DNA of 64,000 bases from contig NZ_CP098604.1 in NCBI RefSeq assembly GCF_024499015.1, positions 558,001 through 622,000 on the forward strand, read 5' to 3'. Both the position numbers and the translations under genes were made by a program. The stretch's first letter is position 1; every line of letters starts with the position of its first letter. The notes below the pieces were generated by a model, which was not told the origin of the DNA, searched no databases, and was given only the letters and a program-made list of their open reading frames with translations. Positions 45,480 to 54,773 of this stretch are shown here, piece by piece. Source of the stretch: Xanthomonas hortorum pv. pelargonii. Its GTDB lineage: Bacteria; Pseudomonadota; Gammaproteobacteria; Xanthomonadales; Xanthomonadaceae.

Positions 45480-46100
45480 GTGCATGTGACCGATCCATCG
45501 CCCCACCCTCCATCGACTACACCGCTGTCCACCGCCCGCAGCCCCGCACGCCGTTTGCGCCGCCTGCTGGTGTCGGTCGCCCTGCTGTGCGCCTTGGGTG
45601 TGGCCGCACGCTGGGCCTGGCAGTTGCCGATCGCCGAGCAGCTGCGCACCAGCTGGGAGCTGTCGCGAATGCCGCTGCCGACGTCTTTGCAGATCCCGGT
45701 CGAAGGCGTGCAGGCACGCCGCATCGCCGACACCTTCGGCGCGCCGCGTGGCCGTGACCGCAGCCATGCCGGCGTGGATATCTTCGCGCCACGCGGCACG
45801 CCAGTGCTGTCTGCAACCCGTGGCGTGGTCAGCGCCATTCGCGATCAAGGCCTTGGCGGCAAGCAGGTCTGGGTGCTGGGGCCGGCCATGCAGCGGCATT
45901 ACTATGCGCATCTGGACGACTGGGCCGCAGGCTTGGAGGTCGGCGATGTGGTCGAGCCCGGCACACCGCTGGGCGTGGTCGGCACCACCGGCAACGCGCG
46001 CGGCACGCCGCCGCATCTGCACTATGGGGTCTATGGGCGCAACGGTGCGTACGATCCGCTGCCGCTGCTGCGCAAACCCCCACCACAGCCGGCACAGTGA
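45480..46100 (+). CDS. M23 family metallopeptidase
   Basis: A 206-residue membrane-anchored LytM-domain protein. A short cytoplasmic Pro/Ser-rich start leads to one membrane segment (LLVSVALLCALGVAARWAW, about residues 29-47). The peptidase has the zinc motifs HAGVDIFAPRGTPVLSATRG (HxxxD) and HLHYGVYG (HxH), and VLGPAMQRHYYAHLD in between, all present, so it is probably catalytically active on peptidoglycan cross-bridges. The GTG at 45480 or 45486 is the likely start. It is short for the family, with no other domains. Confidence 0.9.
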   Translation: MHVTDPSPHPPSTTPLSTARSPARRLRRLLVSVALLCALGVAARWAWQLPIAEQLRTSWELSRMPLPTSLQIPVEGVQARRIADTFGAPRGRDRSHAGVDIFAPRGTPVLSATRGVVSAIRDQGLGGKQVWVLGPAMQRHYYAHLDDWAAGLEVGDVVEPGTPLGVVGTTGNARGTPPHLHYGVYGRNGAYDPLPLLRKPPPQPAQ

Positions 46101-46191
46101 ACATGTTGGAACACTGCGTCATGGCCTGCCCTATCGAGGCCACCGCACGCTGCGCCTATGGTGGAGACAGCCCAGCAACGACGCCATCTCC

Positions 46192-46500
46192 ATGCCCCGA
46201 AAACGCTATCGCATTACGGTCACGCCCATCGAAAGCGATGGCCGCCCCTGCGACGACCGCTGCTCCATCGAGTTCGAACAGCGCTCGCGCGCCGACTGGA
46301 TGCGGTTGCTCGAAGAGTTGCACCTGCGTCGCGACCTGAGCAGCGACGAATGCGCCGCGCTGACCGTCGGCTCGCAGCTGCTGGAAGATCTGGCCGCCCG
46401 CCCGCGCGCGCAGCCCAGCGATGCGTTGGATGCATTGCGACCGAAGCTGCAACTGCTGCTGGAGCGCCTGCAGCGCGTGCACCCAACGCCAGGCGCTTGA
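46192..46500 (+). CDS. DUF3861 family protein
   Basis: A 102-residue acidic/basic soluble protein beginning MPRKRYRITVTPIESDGRPC. The pattern ITVTPIESDG...CSIEFEQRSRADWM and the helix LLEELHLRRDLSSDECAAL match DUF3861. Function is unknown. ATG 46192 has no strong ribosome site but gives the family's usual N-terminus. It lies 91 bases after the M23 gene and ahead of two exported proteins. Confidence 0.85.
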   Translation: MPRKRYRITVTPIESDGRPCDDRCSIEFEQRSRADWMRLLEELHLRRDLSSDECAALTVGSQLLEDLAARPRAQPSDALDALRPKLQLLLERLQRVHPTPGA

Positions 46501-46561
46501 GGCCTGCATCGCCGCATTGCGCGGACCGTTACACTGCGCGCATCGGGGATGGGGACGCGCC

Positions 46562-47107
46562 ATGCGCTGGGCTGGAATCGTAGTATTTGCCGCTGCAATC
46601 GCTGGCTGCAGTTGTCAGCGCACCGAAGACAAACGCACACCTGTTGCTGCGCCCTCGTCGCCAACCCGGGCTGTGACAGGCAATCCAAGCACAGTCACCA
46701 ACGCCGGAGCGCCTGCACCATTGGTGCCGGCACCGGACCCCAACGACGCCGCAGCGCGCGCCGAATTCGCCAAAGCAAGCGCCACCGTGCATCGGTATCT
46801 GGGCGCACTACCCGGCGCGGCACGCGCGGATGCCGATGCGCTGTGGACCGGGGGTCGTCCCTCGCCGGTGCCGGACGACGCAGTGCTACGCGGCATCACC
46901 AATATCCAATCGATGCGCATCAACAACGATCCGCCCATTGCCTTGGACCAGCAGCATCCGCCCAAGCTGATCGAAGTACCGGTGCATCTGACGGTGCGCA
47001 CCACCTCCGGCACGCAGCGTCTGGTTGGTGCGTATCGACTACAACCCCGTGCCGGCAGCGATACATGGGAGATCTATTCGGCAACGCTGCAGCCGGTGCT
47101 GCGCTAA
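46562..47107 (+). CDS. Lipoprotein of unknown function
   Basis: A 181-residue predicted lipoprotein: MRWAGIVVFAAAIAGCSCQ has a lipobox IAGC with Cys at residue 16. A Pro/Ala/Thr-rich linker (~20-60) precedes a globular part with TSGTQRLVGAYRLQPRAGSD and WEIYSATLQPVL at the end. I recognise no named family. It lies between DUF3861 and DUF1439 genes, and these small envelope genes may be one transcription unit. Confidence 0.82.
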   Translation: MRWAGIVVFAAAIAGCSCQRTEDKRTPVAAPSSPTRAVTGNPSTVTNAGAPAPLVPAPDPNDAAARAEFAKASATVHRYLGALPGAARADADALWTGGRPSPVPDDAVLRGITNIQSMRINNDPPIALDQQHPPKLIEVPVHLTVRTTSGTQRLVGAYRLQPRAGSDTWEIYSATLQPVLR

Positions 47108-47162
47108 CCCGTGGTTCACCGGCGCAGACTAAGGTGATGTCATCCGCTACCGGAGTCACCCG

Positions 47163-47759
47163 ATGAAACTGCGTTCGCTTGCCGGATCCATGCTCGCCCT
47201 CGCCCTGGCAATGCCCGTCGCCGGTGCCTGGGCCACGCCGCAGATCCAGGGACATCAAATCAGTGTGCAGGGCAGCGATCTGCAGCAATTCCTCGGGGGC
47301 CGGTTCCCGCAGACGCATGACGCACTGGGCGGGCTGGTCGAAATGACGGTCAGCAATCCTGCTCTTTCGCTGCCGCCAGGCGACCGGCTCAAGATGGCCT
47401 TCGATCTGGCCCTGGCCACCGCAGGCGGCGCGCCGGCACCGGTCGGCAATGTGACCTTGACCAGTGCGCTGCGCTACGACGTGGCCAAGCAAGGCTTTTA
47501 TCTTGATCAACCCACCATCGATGACTTCCGCCCTGCCAATGCCGGCGCAAAGCTCGATCACAGCACCCGCCAGTTGCTCAACGCCTGGCTGGCCGATTAC
47601 GCGCGCAAGGAGCCGATCTATCGCATCGACCCGGCCATCGCGGCGGTGATGGGCAATGTGCAGGTGGAGTCGGTGGGCATCCAGAACGGACGGGTGGCGG
47701 TGAACTTCAATCAGAACATCGAGCAACTGGTGCCGGCGACAGCGCTTTCCGGCAAGTAG
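47163..47759 (+). CDS. DUF1439 family exported protein
   Basis: A 198-residue protein with signal peptide (MKLRSLAGSMLALALAMPVA) and a DUF1439/YceB-like domain, seen in ISVQGSDLQQFLGGRFPQTH and MTVSNPALSLPPGDRLKMAF. YceB is a lipoprotein; this member has no lipobox Cys, so it is probably soluble in the periplasm. The family has a lipid-binding-like fold and no known function. A strong terminator follows. Confidence 0.88.
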   Translation: MKLRSLAGSMLALALAMPVAGAWATPQIQGHQISVQGSDLQQFLGGRFPQTHDALGGLVEMTVSNPALSLPPGDRLKMAFDLALATAGGAPAPVGNVTLTSALRYDVAKQGFYLDQPTIDDFRPANAGAKLDHSTRQLLNAWLADYARKEPIYRIDPAIAAVMGNVQVESVGIQNGRVAVNFNQNIEQLVPATALSGK

Positions 47760-47830
47760 ACGATCCGCGCTACGCCAGCGCGGGGCTCGCCGACCGGCGC
47801 CACTGCGCGGCAGGCGTTGCACACACACAC

Positions 47831-47861
47831 AAAGGCCCGGCGCATCGATCGCCGGGCCTTT
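47831..47861. terminator. Bidirectional terminator between DUF1439 and SET genes
   Basis: An 11-bp stem AAAGGCCCGGC/GCCGGGCCTTT with a 9-base loop follows a short CA run (47819-47830). It serves the rightward genes and, by its symmetry, the leftward SET gene. Confidence 0.85.
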
Positions 47862-48028
47862 GTTGCGAAAGACGTCTGGTAAGACGGCAATGCTGTTGTT
47901 GGAAGCGATCCACTAACAAGTGAATTGACTGCGTCAGCATGCAGGTCTAACCCGCGTATTGCGTATTCCTGGTTGCGCACTCCTCAAAGAGAGTGCGCAT
48001 CGCATCATCGCAATGCCGGCGCGCGTGC

Positions 48029-48496
48029 TCAGCGCTTGGGCTGCAGCATCGTGCCGGTGCAGTTCTTGGAGCCGCAGCGGCATTCCCAGATCTTCTTCAA
48101 ACGCGGTGTGTGACGCTCGGCCAGCGTGATGCCGTAGTTATAGGTGAGCTCTTCGCCGGCCTTGATCGCACGCTTGGCCTCGATGAAGATCTTGTCCTTG
48201 CTGCGATCGTCGCCTTCGGCCTCTTCGATCACCGCTTCGCAATTGGGCTTGCAGCTGTGGTTGATCCAGCGCGCCACGTTGCCTTCGTAGTTGGCATCCA
48301 GCACGTAGTCGTCGCTGAGCGTGAACAGGAAGGTGTGACCACTTTCCACATCGCCGGTGTCATCGGCATCCACTTCCGCATGCGTGCGCAGGCGCCCCTT
48401 GTATTGAATGATGCGCTCGCCCTTGCGGAGCGCGGCGAGGGCGAACATGCCATTGCCGTGGATACGTGACTTGCGGGCGGCAACTTTGCGCGACAT
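48029..48496 (-). CDS. SET-domain protein lysine methyltransferase
   Basis: A 155-residue SET protein. After the basic N-terminus MSRKVAARKSRIHGNGMFAL come the SET signatures ARWINHSCKPNCEAVIEEAE (SAM/knot motif NHSCxPNC), EELTYNYG, and a post-SET-like ECRCGSKNCTGTM zinc motif. All core catalytic elements are present. Such short bacterial SET enzymes methylate lysines of proteins; in Chlamydia one acts on a histone-like protein. The substrate here is unknown. A longer frame goes to 48583; ATG 48496 puts the SET motif at the usual distance. Confidence 0.9.
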   Translation of the reverse strand: MSRKVAARKSRIHGNGMFALAALRKGERIIQYKGRLRTHAEVDADDTGDVESGHTFLFTLSDDYVLDANYEGNVARWINHSCKPNCEAVIEEAEGDDRSKDKIFIEAKRAIKAGEELTYNYGITLAERHTPRLKKIWECRCGSKNCTGTMLQPKR

Positions 48497-48610
48497 GAAC
48501 GGGGTCCAGTGATGGGGCCGCTCATTGTGACCGCAGCGCGACGATGCGCCAAGCACAAGCGCATTGCCAACGGCAACGCCCAACGCTTGCCGGCGGCTGA
48601 ACCGCGCGGC

Positions 48611-48639
48611 TGGCCCTGCCCCACTCGAAAGAGTACAAT
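48611..48639 (+). promoter_or_regulatory. Possible promoter of the suf operon
   Basis: TACAAT (48634-48639) is a good -10 at 33 bases before the sufR start. The matching -35 position (TGGCCC at 48611) is weak, as expected for an operon controlled by an Rrf2 regulator. Confidence 0.4.
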
Positions 48640-48672
48640 TTCGGTCCGCTTTAGGATTTACCTGGCCCCCTC

Positions 48673-49131
48673 ATGTTGCGCGTCACCAAACTCACCGATT
48701 ACGCCACCGTCGTGCTGACCGTACTGGCTGCACGCGGCGATCAGGTGCTCAGCGCGAGCGAGCTGGCCGAGCAGGCCGGCCTGGAAGCGCCGACCGTGAG
48801 CAAGATTCTCAAACCGTTGTCGCAAGCGGGCCTGGTCGAAGGTTTGCGCGGCGTGCATGGCGGCTACCGGCTTGCGCGCGCGGCCAGCGAGATCACGCTT
48901 GTTGAAATCGTCGAGGCAATGGAAGGCCCGCTGGCAATCACCGAATGCAGCCAGGACCACAGCCAGTGCGGCATCGCGCAGACATGCGGGGTGCGCTCCA
49001 ACTGGCGTTTGATCAACGACGTGGTCGGCGATGCATTGCGTCGCGTCACGCTCGCACAGATGTTGCAGCCCCTCTCTCTCCCTGGCGACAGCAGTCGGCG
49101 TTCCATCGCCGCACGCGTCGCGACCACCTGA
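48673..49131 (+). CDS. SUF operon Rrf2-family transcriptional regulator
   Basis: A 152-residue Rrf2/IscR-like regulator. The winged helix is RVTKLTDYATVVLTVLAARG, LAEQAGLEAPTVSKILKPLS and VHGGYRLAR. Three Cys in ITECSQDHSQCGIAQTCGVR (about residues 92-110) match the cluster ligands of IscR-type sensors. It is the xanthomonad SUF regulator type and sits 15 bases before sufB, so it probably represses the operon when Fe-S clusters are plentiful. Confidence 0.93.
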   Translation: MLRVTKLTDYATVVLTVLAARGDQVLSASELAEQAGLEAPTVSKILKPLSQAGLVEGLRGVHGGYRLARAASEITLVEIVEAMEGPLAITECSQDHSQCGIAQTCGVRSNWRLINDVVGDALRRVTLAQMLQPLSLPGDSSRRSIAARVATT

Positions 49132-49146
49132 CCTGTAGGCAGCCCG

Positions 49147-50604
49147 ATGGCCACCGAACTTGCTCCCCCGCAGAACGCCGAGATTATCGAACGGCTGGGC
49201 CGACGTTACGACGCCGGCTTCATCACCGACATCGAATCGGACTCGCTCCCGCCCGGCCTGGACGAGGACGTCATCCGTGCCTTGTCGGCCAAGAAAGAAG
49301 AGCCGCAATGGATGACCGACTGGCGTCTTGAGGCGTATCGGCACTGGCTGAAGATGCCGATGCCGGAGTGGGCGAAGTTGAAGATCTCTCCGATCGATTT
49401 CCAGGCGCTGAGCTATTACTCCGCGCCCAAGGGCCCGAAGTACGCCTCGCTGGACGATGTGCCGAAGGAACTGCTCGACACCTACGACAAGCTTGGCGTG
49501 CCGTTGCACGAGCGCGCACGGCTGGCCGGCGTGGCGGTGGATGCGGTGTTCGATTCGGTCTCGGTCGGCACCACGTTCCGCAAGGAGCTGGCCGAAAAGG
49601 GCGTGATCTTCTGCTCGATGTCCGAAGCCATCAAGGAACATCCGGAGATCGTCAAACAGTATCTGGGCAGCGTGGTGCCGGTTGGCGACAACTATTTCGC
49701 CGCGCTCAACTCGGCGGTGTTCTCCGATGGCAGCTTCGTGTTCATCCCGGCGGGGGTGCGTTGCCCGATGGAACTGAGCACCTATTTCCGCATCAACGCC
49801 GGCCACACCGGGCAGTTCGAGCGCACCTTGATCGTGTGCGAAGATAAGGCGTATGTGTCGTATCTGGAAGGCTGTACTGCGCCGATGCGCGACGAAAACC
49901 AGCTGCATGCGGCGGTGGTCGAGCTGGTGACGCTCGAAGACGCCGAGATCAAGTATTCGACCGTGCAGAACTGGTACCCGGGCGATGAAAACGGCGTTGG
50001 CGGCATCTACAACTTCGTCACCAAGCGTGCCGAATGCCGTGGCGACCGCAGCAAGGTCACCTGGACCCAGGTCGAAACCGGCTCGGCGATCACCTGGAAG
50101 TATCCGTCCTGCGTGCTGTTGGGCGACGATTCGGTGGGCGAGTTCCATTCGGTTGCGCTGACCCATCATCGTCAGCAGGCCGATACCGGCACCAAGATGA
50201 TCCACATCGGCAAGCGCACCAAGAGCAAGATCGTCAGCAAGGGCATCAGCGCCGGGCGTGGCCAGAACACCTATCGTGGTCTGGTCAAGGTGGACCGCAA
50301 CGCCGATGGCGCGCGCAACTACACCCAGTGCGATTCGCTGTTGATCGGCAAGCAGTGTGGCGCGCATACCTTCCCCTATATCGAGGTGAAGAATCCCGGC
50401 GCCACCGTCGAGCACGAGGCCACCACCTCCAAGATCAGCGACGACCAGTTGTTCTATTGCCGCGCGCGCGGCATCAGCCAGGAAGATGCGGTGTCGCTGA
50501 TCGTCGATGGTTTCTGCAAGCAGGTGTTCCGCGAACTGCCGATGGAATTTGCAGTGGAAGCCAAGAAGCTGCTGGAAGTTTCCTTAGAAGGCAGCGTCGG
50601 CTGA
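49147..50604 (+). CDS. sufB: Fe-S cluster assembly scaffold SufB
   Basis: A 485-residue SufB. Conserved blocks are [80 protein letters not shown] and [20 protein letters not shown], containing the cluster-ligand Cys/His region. With SufC and SufD it forms the SufBC2D complex that builds Fe-S clusters. It follows the regulator by 15 bases. A REP-like pair of hairpins separates it from sufC. Confidence 0.98.
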   Translation: MATELAPPQNAEIIERLGRRYDAGFITDIESDSLPPGLDEDVIRALSAKKEEPQWMTDWRLEAYRHWLKMPMPEWAKLKISPIDFQALSYYSAPKGPKYASLDDVPKELLDTYDKLGVPLHERARLAGVAVDAVFDSVSVGTTFRKELAEKGVIFCSMSEAIKEHPEIVKQYLGSVVPVGDNYFAALNSAVFSDGSFVFIPAGVRCPMELSTYFRINAGHTGQFERTLIVCEDKAYVSYLEGCTAPMRDENQLHAAVVELVTLEDAEIKYSTVQNWYPGDENGVGGIYNFVTKRAECRGDRSKVTWTQVETGSAITWKYPSCVLLGDDSVGEFHSVALTHHRQQADTGTKMIHIGKRTKSKIVSKGISAGRGQNTYRGLVKVDRNADGARNYTQCDSLLIGKQCGAHTFPYIEVKNPGATVEHEATTSKISDDQLFYCRARGISQEDAVSLIVDGFCKQVFRELPMEFAVEAKKLLEVSLEGSVG

Positions 50605-50613
50605 CACCTCTTC

Positions 50614-50740
50614 CCTTCTCCCCTCGGGAGAAGGTGGCGCGCAGCGCCGGATGAGAGTACGGGGCGAAGCCAAGTGCACCCAAACAGCACGCTGCTTCGC
50701 ACGAACCCTCACCCCAACCCCTCTCCCGGCGGGAGAGGGG
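50614..50740. repeat. REP-like hairpin pair between sufB and sufC
   Basis: Two hairpins sit in the 156-base gap: CCTTCTCCC/GGGAGAAGG (50614-50634) and CCCCTCTCCC/GGGAGAGGGG (50718-50740). This CTCTCCC-type repeat pair is common between xanthomonad genes. It may change message stability within the operon. Confidence 0.85.
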
Positions 50741-50760
50741 CTCAATCACTGGATACGAAT

Positions 50761-51525
50761 ATGCTCAAGATCAACAATCTCCACGCCAGCATCGCCGGCA
50801 AAGAAATCCTCAAAGGCCTGTCGCTGGACATCAAGCCGGGCCAGGTGCACGCCATCATGGGGCCCAACGGCGCGGGCAAATCCACGCTGGGCAATGTGCT
50901 GGCCGGGCGCGATGGCTACGAAGTCAGCGCAGGCAGCGTGCAGTTCGAAGGCAAGGACCTGCTCGACCTTCCGCCGGAAGAACGTGCCGCTGCGGGCCTG
51001 TTCCTGGCCTTCCAGTACCCGGTGGAAATCGCCGGCGTCAACAACACCTATTTCCTGCGTGCCGCGCTCAACGCGCAGCGCAAGGCGCGTGGCGAAGAAG
51101 AGCTGGACTCGATGCAGTTCCTCAAGCTGGTGCGCCAGAAACTGGCGGTACTGCATCTGAAGGACGAGCTGTTGCATCGCGGCGTCAACGAAGGCTTCTC
51201 GGGTGGCGAAAAGAAGCGCAATGAGATCTTCCAGCTGGCCGTGCTCGAGCCCAAGCTCGCCATCCTGGACGAAACCGATTCGGGCCTGGATATCGACGCA
51301 CTCAAGAGCGTGGCCGACGGCGTCAACGCGCTGCGCTCGCCGGAGCGCTCGTTCCTGGTGATCACCCATTATCAGCGCCTGCTCGATTACATCACCCCGG
51401 ACGTGGTGCATGTGCTGGCCGAAGGCCGCATCGTGCAGAGCGGCGGCCCGGAACTGGCGCTGGAGCTGGAAAAACACGGCTACCACTTCCTCAAGGACCG
51501 CGTGGTGCCCGAGGCGGCTGCCTGA
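50761..51525 (+). CDS. sufC: Fe-S cluster assembly ATPase SufC
   Basis: A 254-residue ABC ATPase. Walker A is AIMGPNGAGKSTLGNVLAGR near residue 35, the Q-loop is FLAFQYPVEIAGV, the signature is EGFSGGEKKRNEIFQLAVLE, and Walker B is LAILDETDSGLDIDALKSV; H-loop is VITHYQRLLDYI. It powers conformational change of SufBCD. ATG 50761 gives the family N-terminus MLKINNLHASIAGKEILKGL. Its stop overlaps sufD by one base (TGATG). Confidence 0.98.
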   Translation: MLKINNLHASIAGKEILKGLSLDIKPGQVHAIMGPNGAGKSTLGNVLAGRDGYEVSAGSVQFEGKDLLDLPPEERAAAGLFLAFQYPVEIAGVNNTYFLRAALNAQRKARGEEELDSMQFLKLVRQKLAVLHLKDELLHRGVNEGFSGGEKKRNEIFQLAVLEPKLAILDETDSGLDIDALKSVADGVNALRSPERSFLVITHYQRLLDYITPDVVHVLAEGRIVQSGGPELALELEKHGYHFLKDRVVPEAAA

Positions 51526-52787
51526 TGAGCGCCCTGCTGGAATCCCTCGCCCGCGGTTTCTGCGGCAACGATGTACGGCGTGCCGAACTCGATGCCGCGC
51601 TGCAGACCGGCCTGCCCGGCCCGCGCGCCGAAGCCTGGAAATACACCTCGCTGCGGCAGCTGGAGCGGCGCAGTTTTCAGACTGCGCCCTTGGTACCGAC
51701 GCTGGTCGATGCCTCCGTGCTGGACGATATCGCCTCGCCACGGCTGGTGTTCGTCAACGGGCGCCCGTCTGACGCACTGAGCGACCTGTCCACGCTGCCC
51801 GACGGCGTGCAGCTGGAGACCTTGTCTGCCTCGCTGGCTGCCAGCGATGACGCGCAGCAGTTGCTCGGTCGCCGTTTCGAAGGCAGCGATGAAATCTTCG
51901 CCCGTCTGAATGCCGCGCTTGCCGACGAAGGCGTGCTGGTGCGCGTGCAGGAAGGCGCGCAGATCGATATTCCGCTGCACCTGGTCTTTATTAGCGTAGC
52001 CGGCGAGCACGACCTGTCCTGGCATCACCGCCACTTGATCGAACTGCGTGCCGGCGCTGCGCTGAACGTGGTCGAGCACCACCTGCATGTCGGCGATGCC
52101 GCGCATCTGGATAACAGCCTGATGCATGTGCATCTGGCCCAGGATGCGGTGTTGTCGCATGCGCGCGTGCAGGCCGACAGTGCGCACGCCACCTCGTTGT
52201 TGCGTACCGATGCCGTGCTGGCGCGCAATGCGCGCTACCAGCGCGTGGATCTGGAACTGGGCGCCAACCTGTCGCGCCACGAGCTCAACGTGCGCCTGGA
52301 AGGCAACAACGCCCAGCTCACCGCCAATGGCGTGCTGCTCGGCAACGGCCGCCGCCATGTCGATACGCGTCTGGGCATCCAGCACATCGCACGCGATACC
52401 AGCTGCGAGCTGGTCTGGCGCGGCGTGGGCGCCGATCGCAGCCGGGTGGTGTTTCATGGCGGCATCCACATTCGCCCCGGTGCCGACGGCAGCGATGCGC
52501 GGCTGTCGAACAAGAATCTGCTGCTGTCGGCCAATGCCGAGATCGACGCCCAGCCGGTGCTGGTGATCGATGCCGAAGAAGTGCAGGCGGCGCACGGTGC
52601 CACCGTCGGCCAGCTCGACGACAACGCCTTGTTCTATCTGCGCTCGCGCGGTCTGCCGCAGGCCGATGCACAGCGTTTGCTGAGCGCCGCGTTCTGCCAC
52701 GAGCCGCTGCGCGTGCTGCCCACCGCGCTGACTGCGGTACTGGCGCTGCAGCTGGACCGCGCACTGACCTCGGCAGGCGTGGCATGA
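51525..52787 (+). CDS. sufD: Fe-S cluster assembly protein SufD
   Basis: A 420-residue SufD. The C-terminal beta-helix has HLDNSLMHVHLAQDAVLSHA, FHGGIHIRPGADGSDARLSN and EEVQAAHGATVGQLDDNALF (LRSRGLPQADAQRLL follows). The N-terminal part has PRAEAWKYTSLRQLERR, as in other SufD. It pairs with SufB. It overlaps the preceding and following genes by 1 and 4 bases. Confidence 0.97.
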   Translation: MSALLESLARGFCGNDVRRAELDAALQTGLPGPRAEAWKYTSLRQLERRSFQTAPLVPTLVDASVLDDIASPRLVFVNGRPSDALSDLSTLPDGVQLETLSASLAASDDAQQLLGRRFEGSDEIFARLNAALADEGVLVRVQEGAQIDIPLHLVFISVAGEHDLSWHHRHLIELRAGAALNVVEHHLHVGDAAHLDNSLMHVHLAQDAVLSHARVQADSAHATSLLRTDAVLARNARYQRVDLELGANLSRHELNVRLEGNNAQLTANGVLLGNGRRHVDTRLGIQHIARDTSCELVWRGVGADRSRVVFHGGIHIRPGADGSDARLSNKNLLLSANAEIDAQPVLVIDAEEVQAAHGATVGQLDDNALFYLRSRGLPQADAQRLLSAAFCHEPLRVLPTALTAVLALQLDRALTSAGVA

Positions 52788-54028
52788 ACGCGCCCGCCGT
52801 CCCGCAACTGGCCGCGCCGGATTGGGAGCGCGTGCGCTCGGATTTCCCGTTGTTGATGCGGCAGGTGCACGGCAAGCCGCTGATCTATTTCGACAACGCC
52901 AACACCGGCCAGAAGCCGCTGCAGGTGATTGCCGCGACCGACGAGTTCTATCGTCGTCAGAACGCCAATGTGAGCCGCGCGGTGCATGCGCTGGGCACCG
53001 AAGCCACCGATGCGTTCGAAGGCGCGCGCAGCAAGCTCGCACGTTTTCTCAATGTGCGCGCCGACGAGCTGGTGCTGTGCAGCGGGACGACCTTTGCGAT
53101 CAATCTGGTCGCTTATTCCTGGGCGCTGCCACGTTTGGGCGCCGGCGATGTGATCCTGATTTCGCGCATGGAGCACCACGCCAACATCGTGCCGTGGCAA
53201 CTGGTGGCACAACGCACCGGTGCGACCATCCGCGTGGCCGAGATCACCCCAGACGGCGCGCTGGATCTGGATGCCTTGCGCAAGGCGATGACGCCGGAGG
53301 TCAAGCTGCTGGCGATCACGCACGTGTCCAATGTGCTGGGCACGGTCAACCCGGTGCGCGAGATCTGCCGCGAGGCGCGTAAGCGCGGCATCGTCACCGT
53401 GGTGGACGGCTCGCAAGCCGCGCCGCATCGGCGTATCGACGTGGCCGGCATCGGTTGCGATTTCTACGCCATCACCGGCCACAAGATGTGCGGGCCGACC
53501 GGCACCGGCGCGCTGTGGGCACGTCGCGAACACTTGCAGGCAATGCCGCCGTTTTTAGGCGGCGGCGAGATGATCAAGGAAGTCAGCTTCGACGGCACGG
53601 TATTCAACGATGCCCCGCACAAGTTCGAAGCCGGCACGCCCAACATCGCCGGTTTCATCGGCCTGGGCTCAGCGGTGGATTACCTGGAGTCGGTCGGGCT
53701 GGCGCACGTGGAAGCACGCGAAACCGAGTTGCTCGCACATTTCACAGAAGAACTGCAGCGTATCGAAGGCCTGCGCATTTTCGGCACCACGCCGGACAAG
53801 GCCGCAGTGGTGTCGTTCCTGATCGAAGGCGCGCATGCGCATGATCTGGCCACCCTGCTCGACCTGGAAGGCATCGCCATCCGCTCGGGCCAGCATTGCG
53901 CACACCCGCTGCTGCAGTACTACGGCGTCGCCGCCACCTGCCGCGCCTCGCTGGCGTTCTACAACACGCACGACGAGATCGAGCGCTTTGCTGCTGCGTT
54001 GGTGAAGGTGCGTCGACTGCTGGCTTGA
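52784..54028 (+). CDS. sufS: Cysteine desulfurase SufS
   Basis: A 414-residue class II desulfurase. IYFDNANTGQKPLQVI marks the N-terminus, the PLP Lys is in DFYAITGHKMCGPTGTGALW, and the active Cys is in GIAIRSGQHCAHPLLQYYGV near residue 370. It takes sulfur from cysteine for the SufBCD scaffold, normally with SufE or SufU, neither of which is in this cluster. ATG overlaps the sufD stop by four bases. Confidence 0.97.
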   Translation: MNAPAVPQLAAPDWERVRSDFPLLMRQVHGKPLIYFDNANTGQKPLQVIAATDEFYRRQNANVSRAVHALGTEATDAFEGARSKLARFLNVRADELVLCSGTTFAINLVAYSWALPRLGAGDVILISRMEHHANIVPWQLVAQRTGATIRVAEITPDGALDLDALRKAMTPEVKLLAITHVSNVLGTVNPVREICREARKRGIVTVVDGSQAAPHRRIDVAGIGCDFYAITGHKMCGPTGTGALWARREHLQAMPPFLGGGEMIKEVSFDGTVFNDAPHKFEAGTPNIAGFIGLGSAVDYLESVGLAHVEARETELLAHFTEELQRIEGLRIFGTTPDKAAVVSFLIEGAHAHDLATLLDLEGIAIRSGQHCAHPLLQYYGVAATCRASLAFYNTHDEIERFAAALVKVRRLLA

Positions 54029-54041
54029 GGCAGTGATTGGT

Positions 54042-54216
54042 GAGTCGGGATTAGGGATTCGGAGAACCTTTCGCCGAGTTGCGGTGCTTGCGCCAGACGT
54101 CCGTGCGCTGGCGCACGTGCCCCCACGATAGACTCAGAGCAACGCCCCAATTCGGGCATCCGGCAAGGCACAAGAAACAGCGTTCTTGCGCTTTGACGAA
54201 TCCCCAATCCCGACTC
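54042..54216. repeat. Inverted 20-bp pair of GGGATT-type repeats
   Basis: GAGTCGGGATTAGGGATTCG (54042-54061) and its complement with one mismatch (54197-54216) bracket the non-coding gap between sufS and the GNAT gene. It resembles the GGGAATC units at 36 and 41 kb. Confidence 0.75.
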
Positions 54217-54233
54217 CCGCTAAACTGCTCCCC

Positions 54234-54773
54234 ATGCAGACCACCACCTTCCGCACCGCCACCGTCGACGATATCGACGCCCTCGTATCGCTGGTGACTT
54301 CGGCCTATCGCGGCGATGTCAGCCGCGTTGGCTGGACCACCGAAGCCGACTTCCTCGACGGCGCGCGGATCGATCCCGCCGTGCTGCGCGAAGACCTGTT
54401 GCGTGACCGCAGCCTGGTGCTGCTGGTCGAACAGGACGGGCGACTGCTCGCCTGCGCGCATATCGCCGACGACAACGGCGCCGGGTATTTCGGCATGTTT
54501 GCCGTCGATCCGTCGCTGCAAGGCAGCGGGCTCGGCAAGACGCTGCTGGCCGAAGCCGAGCGCATCGCCTTCAGCGAGTGGCAGCTACCGGTGATGCGCA
54601 TGACGGTGATCGACATCCGCGATGAGCTGATCGCGTTTTACGAGCGACGTGGCTATCGCCGCACCGGCATCACCAAGCCGTTTCCGTATGGCGACGTGCG
54701 TTTCGGCGTGCCGCTGCGCCAGGACCTGCGCTTCGAGGTGCTGGAAAAACCGCTCGGCGGCGCAGCGCTGTGA
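54234..54773 (+). CDS. GNAT family N-acetyltransferase
   Basis: A 179-residue GNAT protein. The acetyl-CoA motif is GMFAVDPSLQGSGLGKTLLA (Q/RxxGxG/A) near residue 90, with LIAFYERRGYRRTGITKPFP as the C-terminal motif B. The first part (RTATVDDIDALVSLVTSAYR) is the usual N-terminal strand-helix. The acetyl acceptor is unknown. ATG 54234 is chosen since the fold begins here. It ends in a four-base overlap with the Rieske gene. Confidence 0.9.
   Translation: MQTTTFRTATVDDIDALVSLVTSAYRGDVSRVGWTTEADFLDGARIDPAVLREDLLRDRSLVLLVEQDGRLLACAHIADDNGAGYFGMFAVDPSLQGSGLGKTLLAEAERIAFSEWQLPVMRMTVIDIRDELIAFYERRGYRRTGITKPFPYGDVRFGVPLRQDLRFEVLEKPLGGAAL

Noticed and set aside
48658..50415. 585-residue minus-strand frame over sufR-sufB
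   Set aside because: It is the antisense of two well-recognised genes; no motif, and no ribosome site.
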